From the NCBI GenBank assembly GCA_002900995.3, contig CM035304.1:6154134-6218133 (forward strand): DNA of 64,000 bases. The letters run 5' to 3'. The position numbers were made by a program, and so were the translations under genes. Numbering within the stretch: the stretch's first letter is position 1; each line of letters begins with the position of its first letter. The notes under the pieces were generated by a model that had not been told where the DNA came from, ran no database searches, and was given only the letters and a program-made list of their open reading frames with translations. Below, one piece after another: positions 48,938 to 61,899 of this stretch. Source of the stretch: Ganoderma boninense (taxonomy: Eukaryota > Basidiomycota > Agaricomycetes > Polyporales > Polyporaceae).

Positions 48938-51438
48938 ATGAGCAACTCGCGCGACCTTGCAGTATGCGCCGGGTCTGAAAAGGACCTGGACATCGACTTG
49001 AGGGTGGAAGACATAGATCCGCCGCCTTCACCTTCACGGTACAGAGATGACAACGCGTCAACACCCCCGAGGATATTGAGTCCAGAGGAGGAGAAGAGGC
49101 TGTGGCGGAAGATCGACTGGCACATCGTCCCCGTCATTACGGTCATGTACCTCTGCTCCTTCGTCGACCGGAGCAACATAGGTACGTCACTCAACCACCT
49201 TGCTCCTCGTTGAAGTCTGACAGAAATGGGAAGGAAATGCAAAGCTACAAGGCATCGTTACGCAACTAGACCTCACCGGAGACAGATACAATGTTGCATT
49301 GGTGAGTATTAATTTAAGGACACGGTACCATGTTTTGACCCGGATAGCCTTCTAGTCACTCTACTTTCTCGTGCGTACAACTTAGCAGAAATAGCACTAT
49401 GCGGCACTGACCAAAGATTTTTGAAAGTCATACAACGTGTGTGCTATACCCTCGAAGTACGTGATTCCAAATCCCACAATTCAGTCACTCATGCTACGCC
49501 CCCAGCCTTGTCCTCAAGAGGTTTCGCCCTTCTAGATGGCTTCCCTTTATTACGGTGAAGAGATCCGTCTGTTGAAAGGTAGATAAGGACTGACAGATGT
49601 TCCTCTCTAGATCCTGTGGGGAATCGTGACGTGCGTCGTACACGGTTCATGTGCGCCGGAACGAACCAAGGCTGATCGCTCCGTCAACCGTTAGGTGTCT
49701 GATGGGCATTGTCAAGAAGTATGCATTCGTTGAGAGGCTTCCTAGGACCTGCTCATGCATTCTACGCGTAGCTACCCGCAATTGGTCGCTACGCGCGTGT
49801 GCCTCGGGATCGCGGAATCTGGTTTCGCACCGGGGGTTTTCTTCTAGTAAGTCTCGGTGCTTTCTTACTCAGTTCGAGGGAATTGCGTTGACAGCCTTGA
49901 CTTTGTAGCCTATCGATGTGGTATCCTCGACATATGCTCCACACTCGGTTCGGTCTGTTCTGGGGCGGCGCGACGCTTGCTGGTGCCTTCTCTGGCCTTC
50001 TTGCGTTCGCTATCTCCTTCATGTCCGGGACTGCAGGATTACTGGGATGGTCGTGGATCTTCGTGCGTTTTGTCAACCTTTTTGAGCTGAGTGTGACGCT
50101 GACCTGGTCTCGAGATCATCGAAGGGATCTTCACAGTCGTCGTCGGAGTCGTCGCATTCTTCGGTACGTCATTTGCTGCAGTTCGCCAGTCATTGAGGTT
50201 AGGCGAGTTGACATGTCTTTCCAGTGCTTGTCGACTTCCCTGATACGGCGCGGTTTCTGACACCGGAGGAGCGCGAATACGTTATCCAGCGCAACAGTAT
50301 GTTTTCATCCCTCTTCTGGAATGTGGTTGGCTCACTTTGAATGTCAGGGTTTGACAACTCCACTGTGCGGGAAGACGAGCACTTCGAGCTCCGCCATGTA
50401 TGGGAGGCGATATCAGACTGGCAGGTCTGGCTTCTCAGTCTTATCAACATGTCGATCATAACGCCAGGTTCGTCCTTTCGCTGAAATACTCTCTTTCGAT
50501 GCTAAAATGCACCCTCACCACAGTGTTCGGTCTCGCATTCTTCTTACCGTGGGTTTCTCTGTGCTGGCATTTTCTCCCATTGTTGTATTGCTGACTGGCG
50601 ATTCGCAAAGGTCAATCATCAATGGGTACGCGCCCACAATTTGAGAAATGATCTAAGCTTACGGTGACCTTAGGTTCGGGTTCCATACGACCATCTCCCA
50701 GTTACTCACCATACCGCCTTACGTAGTCGCAAGTAAGTAGGCTCGCAACCCCATGGTTTCGGATGTCCAACCCCCGTTCGTGTGCAACAGCTGTGACCGT
50801 CGTCGTCTGGGCAATATGGTCCGATCGCATCAAGCGCCGCTTTCCCTTCGTCCTGTGCGGCCTGCTCCTCTGCCTTATCGGTTTTGCGATCAACATATCG
50901 AAGGCGAGCATCGGCGTGAAATATTTCGGGACCTTCCTGATCGTCACTGGAGGGTACGCTGCATATCCCGCAAACGCAGCATGGTACGCACAATCCGACA
51001 ACGCGGTCACCTGGACCGCTCTTTTTTCCTCCGTTCACGCACGTGCCCCGTGTCGTAGGATTGCGAACAACCTCGCGGGCCACTACAAGCGCGGCGTGGG
51101 GATCGCCTGCCAGGTGATCTTCGGAAACACCGGCGGGGCGATCGCTGGCATCATCTTCCGTTCTCAGGACGCGCCGCGGTACATCCTAGGACGTGAGTGC
51201 ACGATTTTTTCCTTCCTACTTGATGAAACCTTGATGGCGCGGAGCGACAGATGGAGTGGAGATCGGCTTCGTCAGCATGGGACTCGTCCTGATGCCCATC
51301 GTGCTATACCTGTACATGCGCGAGAACACGCGGAAGGAGGCCCAACTCCGTCAGCTCGACGAAGGGAGAGAGACGTACACGCCAGACGAATTGCGGAGGA
51401 TGGGTGACAGGGCGCCGGACTTCCGATATACGCTGTAG
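48938..51438 (+). CDS. MFS transporter, anion:cation symporter type (allantoate permease-like), copy 1
   Basis: Major facilitator with a predicted 12 helices, many exons. Start at ATG 48938 (MSNSRDLAVC). Order of recognisable segments: LWRKIDWHIVPVITVMYLCS and FVDRSNIGNAKLQG (helix 1), SYNVCAIPSNLVLKRFRPS, CLMGIVKN, YPQLVATRVCLGIAESGFAP (family signature), LSMWYPRHMLHTRFGLFWGG, GTAGLLGWSWIF, VDFPDTARFLTPEER (central loop), IWSDRIKRRFPFVLCG (loop 8-9), GYAAYPANAAW, FRSQDAPRYILG, and the tail GDRAPDFRYTL. Each exon join I tested is GT-AG and in frame. This family (Dal5/Tna1/Vht1/Seo1 relatives) moves organic anions, vitamins or peptides with protons; the substrate cannot be told from sequence. 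It heads a tandem pair with 51,823-54,362. Confidence 0.9.
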
Positions 51439-51822
51439 CGGGCTGCCGTGCATCTGTCTTCCGTATGTACGTCTCTCAAGGTTGCCTTCAACGGTTACAT
51501 GTCCTTGCAGGTGCTGCATTTTGGCCCTATGTTTAGGTTTTTGGGACTCCGATATAGTGCTGTCGGCGTTCCGTACAAGTTGCTGGAGCCTATAATTGCG
51601 CCGGAGACTGTATTTGGGAAGGAGATCCTGCGAATCCAGCTGGAAGGGATGGCGAAGGACGTCTCGAAGCACAGTCCAAATTTAGGCGGCTACTCCCGTG
51701 CAACCATGCGCCGGTCAGCTGGGTATGTCCTCGAGCTGGAGATAAAATCTTGGACTCCCTCTCTCTGGGCGCCGCCTGAGTCCCCAGCCTAGGAGCTCAC
51801 AGGACCTTCGCTGCACCCCACC

Positions 51823-54362
51823 ATGAGCAAGGCACACGAGATGAAGGGCGATGCACGCTCCGAAAAATCTACAGGCGTCGACGTCGTGGTGAAGGATGCC
51901 AATCTGCCTTCTGAACTTTCGCAGGTGCCGTCTTTCGAGGGGAAGGAAAGCATGCTTCCCCCTCCGCCTGTCCTTACACCCCAGGAAGAGGCGCGCCTGT
52001 GGCGCAAAATCGACTGGCACATCATGCCCATCCTCACCTTCATGTACCTCTTCTCGTTTGTCGACAGGGGAAACATCGGTACGTCGCTCCTCTGTCGCGG
52101 TCCTGAACTGTCGGCTACCTCTCGTTTACCTCTCTATTTCGTCAGGAAATGCGAAGCTTCAAGGACTGATCACCCAGCTGGACCTGACCGGCTCTAGGTA
52201 CAATGCCGCCCTGGTGAGTACGTAGGGCCAATATAGTTCGTCGCAGAACCTAACGGCTTCGCAGTCGTTCTTCTTCCTAGTGCGTATACTGCCTGTTTAT
52301 TCACTGAAGCGGACCCCATTGACGCAAGTGCTATCAGTCATACAACCTCGGGTCCATTCCCGCAAAGTACGTCCCTCGATACACGAGCAGATTTACGTAC
52401 TTAGGCTTTTTAATCAAGCCTCGTCCTCAAGAAGTTCCGTCCCTCCAGAGTCCTCCCTACAATCACGGTAAGTATGTCTCCCGTATCGACCTCACGCACA
52501 CCAACCTGGTTGCCTTGTAGATTCTTTGGGGCATCGTGACGTGCGTTTTTACCCTATCACACCTGAAATATGCTGAACTCGCGTTCCCAGGTGCCTAATG
52601 GGCTTAGTGAAGAAGTACGTACTTCGCTTGCTACCTGAGTGATCCCGCTCATCTCCCTCGACGAACTCCAGCTACTCTCAACTCGTCGCCGTCCGCGTAT
52701 GCCTTGGAATCTCAGAAACAGGGCTGGCGTCCGGGGCGTTCTACTAGTGAGTCTGTCCGCGTCAAGTTGTGGCGTCGGGAACATCCCTGACGATCATCTC
52801 TACGGAATCAGCCTCTCGATGTGGTATCCCCGCCACATGATCCAGACGCGCTTCGGCATATTCTGGGGCGGAGCGACTCTTGCGGGCGCGTTCACGGGCC
52901 TCGTAGCGTTCGGCATATCCTTCATGTCAGGCACCGCAGGGTTGCTTGGATGGTCTTGGATCTTCGTACGTCTACGTACCGCAGGACCTTGCCAGGACAT
53001 TTGACTGAAGCTGTCCAGATCACTGAGGGGATGGCGACTGTCGTTGTAGGAGTCGTCGCCTGTTTCTGTTCGCAGCTTGCACTATCTACCACAGCAAGGG
53101 CGAAGTGTGCTGACTCGAGCTTTTGGTGTAGTGTTCGTCGACTTCCCGGACACTGCGCCGTTCCTCACTCCAGAGGAGCGAGCTTTCGTGGTTAATCGGA
53201 TGCGTAAGTCGCCTTCATGTCGTGATGATGAACGCAGTGCTGCGTGGGACCTTGGGCTGACATTGAGACCAGGATTCGACAACTCCACCGTGGGCGAGGA
53301 CGAGCACTTCGCTCTGCGGCATATCTGGGAAGCTCTCCTGGACTGGCAGGTGTGGGCCCTCGGGCTCTTGAACATGGCAGTCATCATGCCCGGTACGTGC
53401 GGCATCTAAAAGAATCGATGACTTGACTTACCCTTCGACGTAGTGGATGGAATATCATACTTCCTCCCGTAGGTTTTAGCTGTTATCACTTTCACCACTG
53501 TATTGACATGGGCGATTCAAGCTCGATCATCAATGGGTAGGCCACAATATATAACATGCATATCTCGGCTGACCTCACAACACTTCACAGTTTCGGATTC
53601 AATAGCACCGTATCGCAACTACTGACTGTTCCACCTTACATCGTCGCGAGTTCGTGTATTCAAGTCCTCATCTCAGCGCTTTGTGTCTACAGTCAACTGA
53701 AATATCTCTCCCTAGTTGTTATGGTGATGGTCTGGTCCATATGGTCGGACAGAATCAAGCGCCGTTCCCCCTTCCTCTTCTCCGGACTGCTCCTCTGCCT
53801 CGTGGGGTTCGCAATCAACATAACTAACGCACCGATTGGCGTAAAATATTTCGGCACCTACCTAATCGTCATCGGGGGATATGCGGCCCACCCATCCGTC
53901 ATTGCATGGTGCGTATTCACAGTGGAGGGCCACGGGCGCGGACGGTCGTCCTAACCCTGCTGACATTGCAGGCTCACGAACAATCTTGGGGGCCATTACA
54001 AGCGGGCCGTCGGCATCGCCTTCCAAGGGATCTTCGGGAACACGGGCGGCTTGATTGCGAGCAACATGTTCCGCTCTCAGGATGCGCCGCGATACATCAC
54101 AGGACGTAAGCCTATGACCTCATCTTCTCGATCTTTATCCGCTGATGACTTGGACTGTCGCATTGTAATCGCAGACGGGGCAGAGATGGGGTTCATTGGC
54201 ATGGGACTGGTGCTGGTGCCAATCGTGATATTTGCCTATACTCGCGCGAACATGAACAAGGACGCAAAGATGCGAGAGGCGGAAGACAGAGGCGAGAAGT
54301 ACGCCCCAGAGGAACTGAGGAAGCTCGGAGACAGAGCGCCGGATTTCCGCTACACCCTGTGA
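51823..54362 (+). CDS. MFS transporter, anion:cation symporter type (allantoate permease-like), copy 2
   Basis: Tandem duplicate of the preceding gene, 385 nt downstream, same strand, same exon plan. ATG 51823 (MSKAHEMKGDARSEK). Segments: LWRKIDWHIMPILTFMYLFS, FVDRGNIGNAKLQGL, SYNLGSIPANLVLKKFRPS, YSQLVAVRVCLGISETGLAS, LSMWYPRHMIQTRFGIFWGG, VDFPDTAPFLTPEERAF, IWSDRIKRRSPFLFSG, GHYKRAVGIAFQGIFGNTGG, FRSQDAPRYITG, and an almost identical C-terminus GDRAPDFRYTL. The N-terminal 60 residues differ most from copy 1, so the cytosolic start is the least constrained part. No disabling change seen. Plasma-membrane proton symporter; substrate unknown and may differ from copy 1. Confidence 0.9.
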
Positions 54363-54756
54363 TGTTTCTAGATGGTCGTTGTGACTGACATGAAACACTT
54401 CCCTGTTCTTCCTTCCAAGTATCATGTAGTTATGTTGTCCATTTGCATGAGTCCCCGCAAACTACACAGTCTCGTTCAGTCACCAGTGTTATCAAGATGG
54501 TCGCTGTTGTCGGCATTTCGGGCCGACTTCATCCGAAGGGCACAGCCATTTTGGCTGCCAGCAAATCGGGCGTCAAGGTCTTGTCGACGTCCACCAACTC
54601 TCTCAGCTCCATCACGTACCGCTCAAATCCCGTCTTATGGCAGGATTCAATGACGTCTTCTCATGGAATCGTGTGAGTGCACTCTGCAATGTTGGAGTCG
54701 TGAGAGGTTATGACAACTGAGTTGTGGAGGTAGCGTTGCGTCGGTGGAGCCTGAGC

Positions 54757-56156
54757 CCCAGTGAAAACGCCGTTGGATTATAGGGGATTATACCGAATGC
54801 CCAGTGGCGCCCATTGAGCATCCCCCACGATCCAGTATATATCTCAATTCTTAGACTGTTTTTAAGCGCCTACGGATGATACAGAATCCTAGTGGAACCG
54901 GCTAACGCAGCATTCGGTATCATCCACAATAATCCGCCCCGCCAGCTCATGCGTGCCCTTACTGTAGCATCCCATTCGTCCACTGATTACAGCGCTCAAA
55001 TCGAATACCAGGGATACGCTCCTTATATTGCTTTCCGGAACAGTAATATACATCGTAACGCAAGAACAAGACATAAGTAATTGATTAGCACGCCGTAGCA
55101 CCAAGGACGCTGCGATCCTGGGATGTGCGTGGCCACAGTGCCTCGGATGATGCCCTTCAATCCCGGTGAGATCACAGGCACAAGACAACTTGTCGAGACA
55201 GTCTCTAGATGGCACTTGCATATCGATGAATCAGCGAGGGCTCGGACCATTCAATATGGATGGACTACGTACATGTACCCAACTCAAAATCTGCTTGAGG
55301 ACGATCTCCGTTGCGCGTTGCGCGGCAGTGCGCTGGCGGGGGCTATCGCTGGCCAAAGCAAGGGCGTTGTCGAGCTGACTGACTAGCAGGAACTGAATAT
55401 TGAATGATGAGCTGTGCCGAGCCACAGAGCTAGGCTCAGCTATTAGCAACAGACAGGGTAGAAGACTCTGAAGAAGAAGGGGACTTACATTGACGGCATC
55501 GCACCCGGCTGGAGCCCACCAACATGACAAACCCATGGTGCAGTCACAGATCAGGGATCGAGGGACGTACCTTATCTATGTCTTCCAGACTGTCTGACAA
55601 GGAGACGAAGACGGCGAGCACGCTAGGGCATACAAGAGGAGAGCTGGTAGACTGCGCGCGCTGACCAGATTGCCACGAACAAGACAAGAGCCTAGAGGAC
55701 ACCCAGTGCGTAGCGTAGCAAGAGCGAGAAATTCCTGAGAGTCTCCCAGATACAGTATACAGAGGTGCCAGGAGTACACTAAGAGGGAGGGAGCACCTTG
55801 GCGGCGAGAGGAGAAGAGGAAGGGCGTGTCGCGGTGCCAGTGGTGGTGGACTTGGGCGAAGTTTTCACGCGGTGCATCGACGACCACGCGAAGCGCCTTA
55901 GGCATCACGCAACCGGAGTGCACGGACCTGCACGAGCTCGAAGAGAGAGAGAGCAGAAGATGTTTGACACCATTCTTCAGAATCCCATATAATCCGCCAG
56001 TGGGCGGCTGGAGCGACGACACAACATCATGGTTGCTGATCTAAGCCTCCATCGGCGCCAATACCTCGCTCTAATCCTCAGGCATTCGCCACGATCCACT
56101 GGACTGCCAGCTTTATCCGGCACCATCCGCTATAATCCGACGGCGTTTTCACTGGG
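54757..56156. mobile_element. 1.4-kb TIR element, non-autonomous
   Basis: Ends form an inverted repeat of about 31 bp with two mismatches: left CCCAGTGAAAACGCCGTTGG then ATTATAGGGGA; right, reverse-complemented, CCCAGTGAAAACGCCGTCGG then ATTATAGCGGA. Flanking direct repeat CCTGAGC (54750-54756 and 56157-56163), 7 bp, or 8 bp if one terminal base is moved. Subterminal copies of TATAATCC/ATAATCCGCC occur at both ends (about 54,785-54,795, 54,927, 55,988, 56,131). No transposase frame is visible; the inside shows only short frames. It sits between the MFS pair and the sugar porter without disturbing either. Confidence 0.75.
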
Positions 56157-56671
56157 CCTGAGCGCTGAGCTCATGGAGTTTTCGCCATCCGGACAGTTGC
56201 GCACGGGGGGCGGGGGAACTCGGCCGACAAGAGGAAGGGTGTGATGATTAGACTGATACCTTGCAAGGGAATGGAACGCAATTTGGTCCTTGACCGCTCT
56301 AGGCATGGACGGCGCAAATCAGTCTTGCACGCTGACCGATGAGAGTCAGGATTACGGGAAGGGCTGCCGACAGAAATATGTCTCTGGGAGGTCTGTAAGC
56401 TATGCCGTGTTCTTGATTCTAATCCGCGCGCCTGTCCGGAAAACCAAGTACTGGCGTTCGATGACGTCTACGCACCACTCTCCTCCCCACAGTCCTCATT
56501 TCCAACAAATAGCTACCAACCTTGGTCGACAGTCAACGGAATCGGGGTGAAGGATGGACAATATAACAGGCACGTACGCCACAGGTATTGATGCGAACCC
56601 CGCACTCATTCCGCTTCGACACTCCAGTCTCTTGCTCAGTGACCTAGCGTCCGCCCTCTACACCGTTCACT

Positions 56672-59411
56672 ATGTCGACCAACTCCCTAACTCCGGACCC
56701 GACGCACAACGAGAAGACACATGCTGTCGATAAGACCTCATTTGAGGGTCAAGAGTCCTTCGTCGAACGGCGAACGGCATCTATCCCCTCAGATCGCAAG
56801 TCATCGGAGAACCTGAACGCGAAGCTAGCGAACCCACTCGCCGGAATCCCCCATGAGCAGCTCATGGCAGATGCCGCCGAGTTCGCCCGGAATCACGGTC
56901 TAGAGGAATACACGGAGACTATGCAGAAAGGTGCCCTCGTCGCACAAGACCCACCAGCGTTCGAGAGCCTTCCACTCCTGAACGACGACGACCGGAATGT
57001 GCTCCGGAGAGAGTTCACGCATAAATGGGACCAGCCATGGACGCTGTACTATCTCGTCGTAATGTGCTCGATCGCGGCTGCTGTGCAGGGTGTATGTTCT
57101 CCTGCATTTGTCTTCGTGCCTCAACGCCAAGTACTAACGTCGATTTCGCGCAGATGGACGAGTCCGTCATCAACGGCGCGAACCTCTTCTTCCCCGCTCA
57201 GTTCGGGATCGACCCAGGAAAGGGAAATGGAGCGAACAGGAATCAATGGTTGTTAGGCCTAGTCAACTCGGCACCATACGTACGTCGCGCGCATTACATG
57301 TCCTCTCTTTGGTATGCTAACTCCGGGTCAGTTGTGCTGCGGTGTACTTGGATGCTGGCTGACGGATCCCGTACGTCCTTGCCCAACTTCGTCTGTATGC
57401 GGAATTTTGATCTTCATCTTGTCTAGCTGAACCAATGGCTGGGACGACGCGGCGCGATCTTTGTGACCGCCATGCTTTCGTTCCTAACCTGCATATGGCA
57501 AGGCGTCACCAACTCCTGGCCTCATCTCTTCGTCGCGCGCTTCGTCCTCGGGCTCGGCATCGGCCCAAAGAGTGCAACCGTCCCCGTCTACTCAGCAGAG
57601 TACGTTCCCCCACCCACAGCCCCCACTCGCGTGCTTCCAGTGTTAGAGAACTGACGTCTACTCCGTAGATGCGCGCCGCCTCTCATCCGTGGTGCGCTGG
57701 TCATGATGTGGCAAACATGGACTGCGTTCGGGATCATGATCGGCTACGTCATGGACCTCGCATTCCAAAACGTCCCAGATCCCGCCGGCATCCGTGGCCT
57801 CAACTGGCGGCTAATGCTCGGAAGCGTATGTGACCCTTCTGTCTCCTCGATCGCTCCGCCTGTTGACATGTTGCCTGGTGTTTGTGTTCAGGCCGGGGTA
57901 CCCGCGCTCTTCATCGCCCTCCAAGTCTTCTTCTGCCCGGAGTCTCCACGTTGGTACATGATGAAGGGCCGCCACGCGAAGGCGTTTGAGTCTCTTCGGC
58001 GACTGCGCCGCACTGACCTCCAGGCCGCGCGCGATCTCTACTGTACGTTCCGGCGGCCCAGCCGCTCCTCCTGAGGTCGCACTCAACTTACGTCCTTCCC
58101 TCTCCCCCTTCCTGCAGACATGTACGTCCTCCTCGAGACAGAGAAGGAGGCCTCCGCGCGGACGCGGAACAAGTTTCTCGAGCTCTTCCGCGTGCCGCGA
58201 AACCGGCGTGCTGCGCTTGCGTCCGCAATCGTAATGTTCATGCAGCAGTTCTGTGGCGTAAACGCAATCGCGTACTACTCGTCCAACATCTTCGTCCAGG
58301 GCGGCTTTTCGCGCACGTCCGCGCTCATCGCGTCCTTTGGCTTTGGAGCGGTCAACTTCGTCTTCGCCGGCCCCGCGGTCTGGACCATCGACACCTTCGG
58401 CCGTCGCAACTTGCTCCTTGTCTCGTTCCCGCTCATGGCCGCGATGCTGCTCATTACCGGGTTTGCTTTGTGAGTAGTGCAATCGGCGAGGCTGTCTACG
58501 TAGTGACGCATCTCTGACTGCGACCGTGCACCGCTGGCAGCTGGATCCCGAAGTCAAGCCCGGCACACGTCGGGGTGATCGCGCTCGGCATCTACCTTTT
58601 CACGGCGGCGTACTCGCCTGGGGAAGGCCCAGTCCCATTCACTGTATGTACTCTCACCGCAATGGTCGGCGCTGTCATTGTTCGCTGACGCCGCACACTT
58701 TCCCCGACCCTGGTGCTTGCGTAGTATTCGGCAGAGGCATTCCCGCTGTACGTGCGCGACATCGGCATGTCAATGGCGACCGCACTTTTGTGGTTCTTGT
58801 GCGTCCCTTTCTAGCTCAGAGTTCACCATCCAAGCTTCAAAGTCCAAGCCTCTGTTGCCCGCCCCACTATCCCCCGAGTCCCGAGTCCCGAGTCCCGCCC
58901 CGACTGACTAATCCGTCTCCGTAGCAACTTCGTCATCGCGCTCACCGTCCCGGCGCTCCTGGGCGCATGGACGCCGCAGGGGACGTTCGGATGGTTCGCA
59001 GCCTGGAAGTGCGTTTCTCCTCTCTCGGGTCCCCTTCTCCCTCGCATGACGTCACCTAGCACTGAGACGCTTAATGACTGGTCCGTGTCCCACCGCATTT
59101 ACAGCATCTTCGGGTTCTTCGCCGCACTTCTCTTCGTGCCCGAGACCAAGGCGCTCTCCCTCGAGGAGCTCGACCAAGGTGCGTCATCTGCTCCTTCTCT
59201 CCCTTCCTCCCGTTCGCCGGGTACTAATCGCCCTCCCCCAGTGTTCTCGGTTCCGACGCATACCCACGCGGCGTACCAGATCAAGGCGTTCGGGCACCGG
59301 TTCAACAAGTACGTCCTGCGCCGTGAGGTCAGGGACATGCCGCCGCTGTATGAGCACGAGGGCGCGGTTGGAGAGAAGACGTATACGTCGGGCAGCTTTG
59401 GGGCAGCTTAG
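56672..59411 (+). CDS. MFS sugar/polyol transporter (sugar porter family)
   Basis: ATG 56672 ([15 protein letters not shown]). A ~120-residue hydrophilic N-terminus precedes 12 predicted helices. Family motifs are all present: [17 protein letters not shown] in helix 1, [12 protein letters not shown] (loop 2-3), [32 protein letters not shown] (central loop), [17 protein letters not shown] (helix 7 sugar-binding signature), [11 protein letters not shown] (loop 8-9), and [15 protein letters not shown] at the end of helix 12. The long N-terminus and [15 protein letters not shown] start are typical of the fungal polyol or inositol-like branch rather than classic hexose carriers. About ten short GT-AG introns. 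Plasma-membrane uptake of a sugar or polyol; exact substrate undetermined. Confidence 0.9.
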
Positions 59412-59867
59412 TCGTCTCGAGCCTTGGACTGATAGATGGATACCACAAGTAATGTATAACCGGGACAGTTCGTGCACTAATCCTCAAAACCTCGGAGTCG
59501 AAGAATCCTATCTCTGTGTATCTGTAGCCAGTATTGTATGTATGAATATCTTTGGACAGCCTGTCTGCATTGCCACTGGCACAAACATGAGGCGATGGCT
59601 GACTACTGCTGCAGAGAGCCTCCCGGAAGCCAGAATACAGTCAAGAGCGGTGATCAAGAGTTTATCCCAGGGGTAACCATGATGCATAATATCGTACCGT
59701 TTGAGTGCCGAACGCAAAGCCCCATAGTACATCCAAGTGTCTCTCAAGGGTATCTAAGTAAGAAATAACGTATTGACGTATCGAGCGACATCGCTGCCCT
59801 TCAGACAACCGACTGCCAGCGCAAGCAGATTATCGTAAGCCTATATCAATCGTAGGCTGCATCCATG
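59412..59867. other. Intergenic between convergent genes
   Basis: Holds the 3' ends of the sugar porter and of the minus-strand DUF6534-like gene; nothing else seen. Confidence 0.5.
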
Positions 59868-61845
59868 TCAGAAAATGCTGAGAGTGACCTCCGTTGCTGT
59901 CGGTTGTACGATGGGTCGAGGTATGTCCGAGCAGCAGGTGGATGGTAGGCTCTGGGTGACGCCGTTGAACACGACCTGTGTCATCGCGAGCGACTCAGGC
60001 TCGTACGCTTTGATAGCAAGATTGAGGAGGTACTCTCGTATATTGAGCCTATGAATTCGTACCCATGCCAAATCCCACATGTCAGCGCCAAACGGACTTG
60101 ACAGAGAAGAAGCGGGGGCGTGGGGAGGGGGACGTACGTCGTGATGAACGCGTAGGCATAGACTGTGCGTCTGGGCGTCAGTATCCTCCGTACGGCGTCA
60201 GAGAGGAAGAGGAGAGGGCAGACGTTTTGCGAGGAGGAAGTTGAACAGGAGCACTGTCAGGCTCTGCGTCGACACGACGTACTGCGGAGGAGAAAACACA
60301 GTGATCAGCGCCCAGCATCAGATCGGGGACGGACGGGACATGAGCTTGGATGCCTACCGTGATGAGGGCTGCGATGTTGAATGGCCTGGAATCAATAAGC
60401 GCAGGTCAGCTGGGGAGTTAGGAGGGAATGAGGTGCCGGACGGACGTGGTCATCATTCCCGTAGTGACGGTGAGCGTGATCAGCTTCGTCAGGAAGTCGT
60501 CGTGCTTCTCCAACCCCGAGCGTGCTTTGTAAATATGCACCGCCACCGTGGCCGAGAGGACACATTCAGTAACGATCGCGGAGCAGAGGGCCGCGATCCC
60601 GTGAGGCTATCAAAGGAGGGGGGCATGGAGGTCAGCGCCTCCATGGATAGCCAACGACGACGGAATATACTAACCTTTATTTCAAGCAGTCCGATGATGA
60701 GACTGTTAAAGCCGTACCTGCCGCCATGCAATCAGAAATTGCGACTTGGAGAACTCGGAGAGACACGCACCCTCGAACGGAATATGCTGGACCGCTGTAT
60801 CGGTCGTGGATCACCAAGAGAAAGAGCAACGAGAAGGCTCACATATATTGAGCGCTGTTTAGAAATGCGCAAAAACGGCTATTGATAACTGATACCTCCG
60901 TGGAGAAAACGAAAGGCAGCGTCTTACCAGCAGTTATTATCGTAAGACCAGCCTGTCAACCAAGACATTAGGGCAGAACGGTTGCATTGGTGAATTTGAC
61001 TGACCGCTAATCCAAACAGCGCATAGTTTTTGCTCACTAGCATGTGCCAAGTCAGGTTATCACTCACGGCAACAATATAGTATGAGGTGCGACACATACG
61101 GCGCCATAGTCGTACGAGCAGGAAGCTGTCGGGGCCACTTAGACACTGATCCCTATCTGGAGCGTGGAATGAGATCCTTACATGTTGAAAAGAAGCGCAG
61201 ATATTGCCTATACCATGATATAAATTCGTTTGTCAGTTGTGCTCGAAAGCTCACGTAGGGATACTAACCAGGAGCAGTGCCTCTGTCTAAAGGGTACAAT
61301 GCGTTTGCGAAGTCGGTCGGCGTGAGAAGACAGGACTCACGGGTACACTCCTAAAAATAACAAAGGAAATCAATTCAGCAGCTTCTCCCAAAAATGCATG
61401 AATGACGTACCATGGAAGTGACGTAACAGGTGCATATGCATCGCCGAAGTGGAGGACCAGGTAGTGGTAACCGATGTGCAGTATGAGGACTTGCTGGAAT
61501 GTGTCGACGAGCCTGCATCAAGTTGGGTTATGAGCGGGATGTCTCTCTCGGACCCACGCGTCTTACAACAACGCTAAAACCTGTGTTATGCTTCGTCAGC
61601 GAAGGGGAGAAGAGCTCGGATTCAGAGAGCGTACGGACTCCATAACGAAGCATCGGCCGATCTTCTTTTGACCGTGCAGAATGATAATACGAGAATATCT
61701 GCATGCATGTCGCACCATAGACTCTGCAAGTAGAACTGTGAGGTGGTATTGCGTTTGAGGAGGTTTTGCATTGGAGGGCTTACATAGATGAGAGACCAAC
61801 AGCGAGGAAGAGGATACCGAAAGTGTCGTAGACGTTGGGCTCCAT
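59868..61845 (-). CDS. DUF6534-like multi-pass membrane protein
   Basis: Minus strand, ATG at 61845 (MEPNVYDTFGILFLAVGLSS). Many small exons follow: VYGATCMQIFSYYHSARSKE with DRPMLRYGV, then LVDTFQQVLILHIGYHYLVL, HFGDAYAPVTSLPW, further hydrophobic exons between 61.4 and 60.7 kb, FNIAALITVVSTQSLTVLLF (near 60.3 kb), and a last exon NIREYLLNLAIKAYEPESLA running to TATEVTLSIF. The N-terminal plan (YGxTxxQxxxYF..., D-R-x-x-L, D-T-x-H/Q) and the seven-helix profile match the large basidiomycete DUF6534 family, whose function is unknown. The exact exon borders in the middle (61.3-60.4 kb) are not resolved. I see no definite break. Confidence 0.7.
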
Positions 61846-61899
61846 GTTAGTATGGCACGCAATCTTCAGGTTTGAATACCCAGACCGACATTCTACGAC

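Noticed and set aside
51448..51792. 114-codon frame between the two MFS genes
   Set aside because: Fits entirely in the short intergenic space, no homology recognised, no splice context; likely untranslated or chance.
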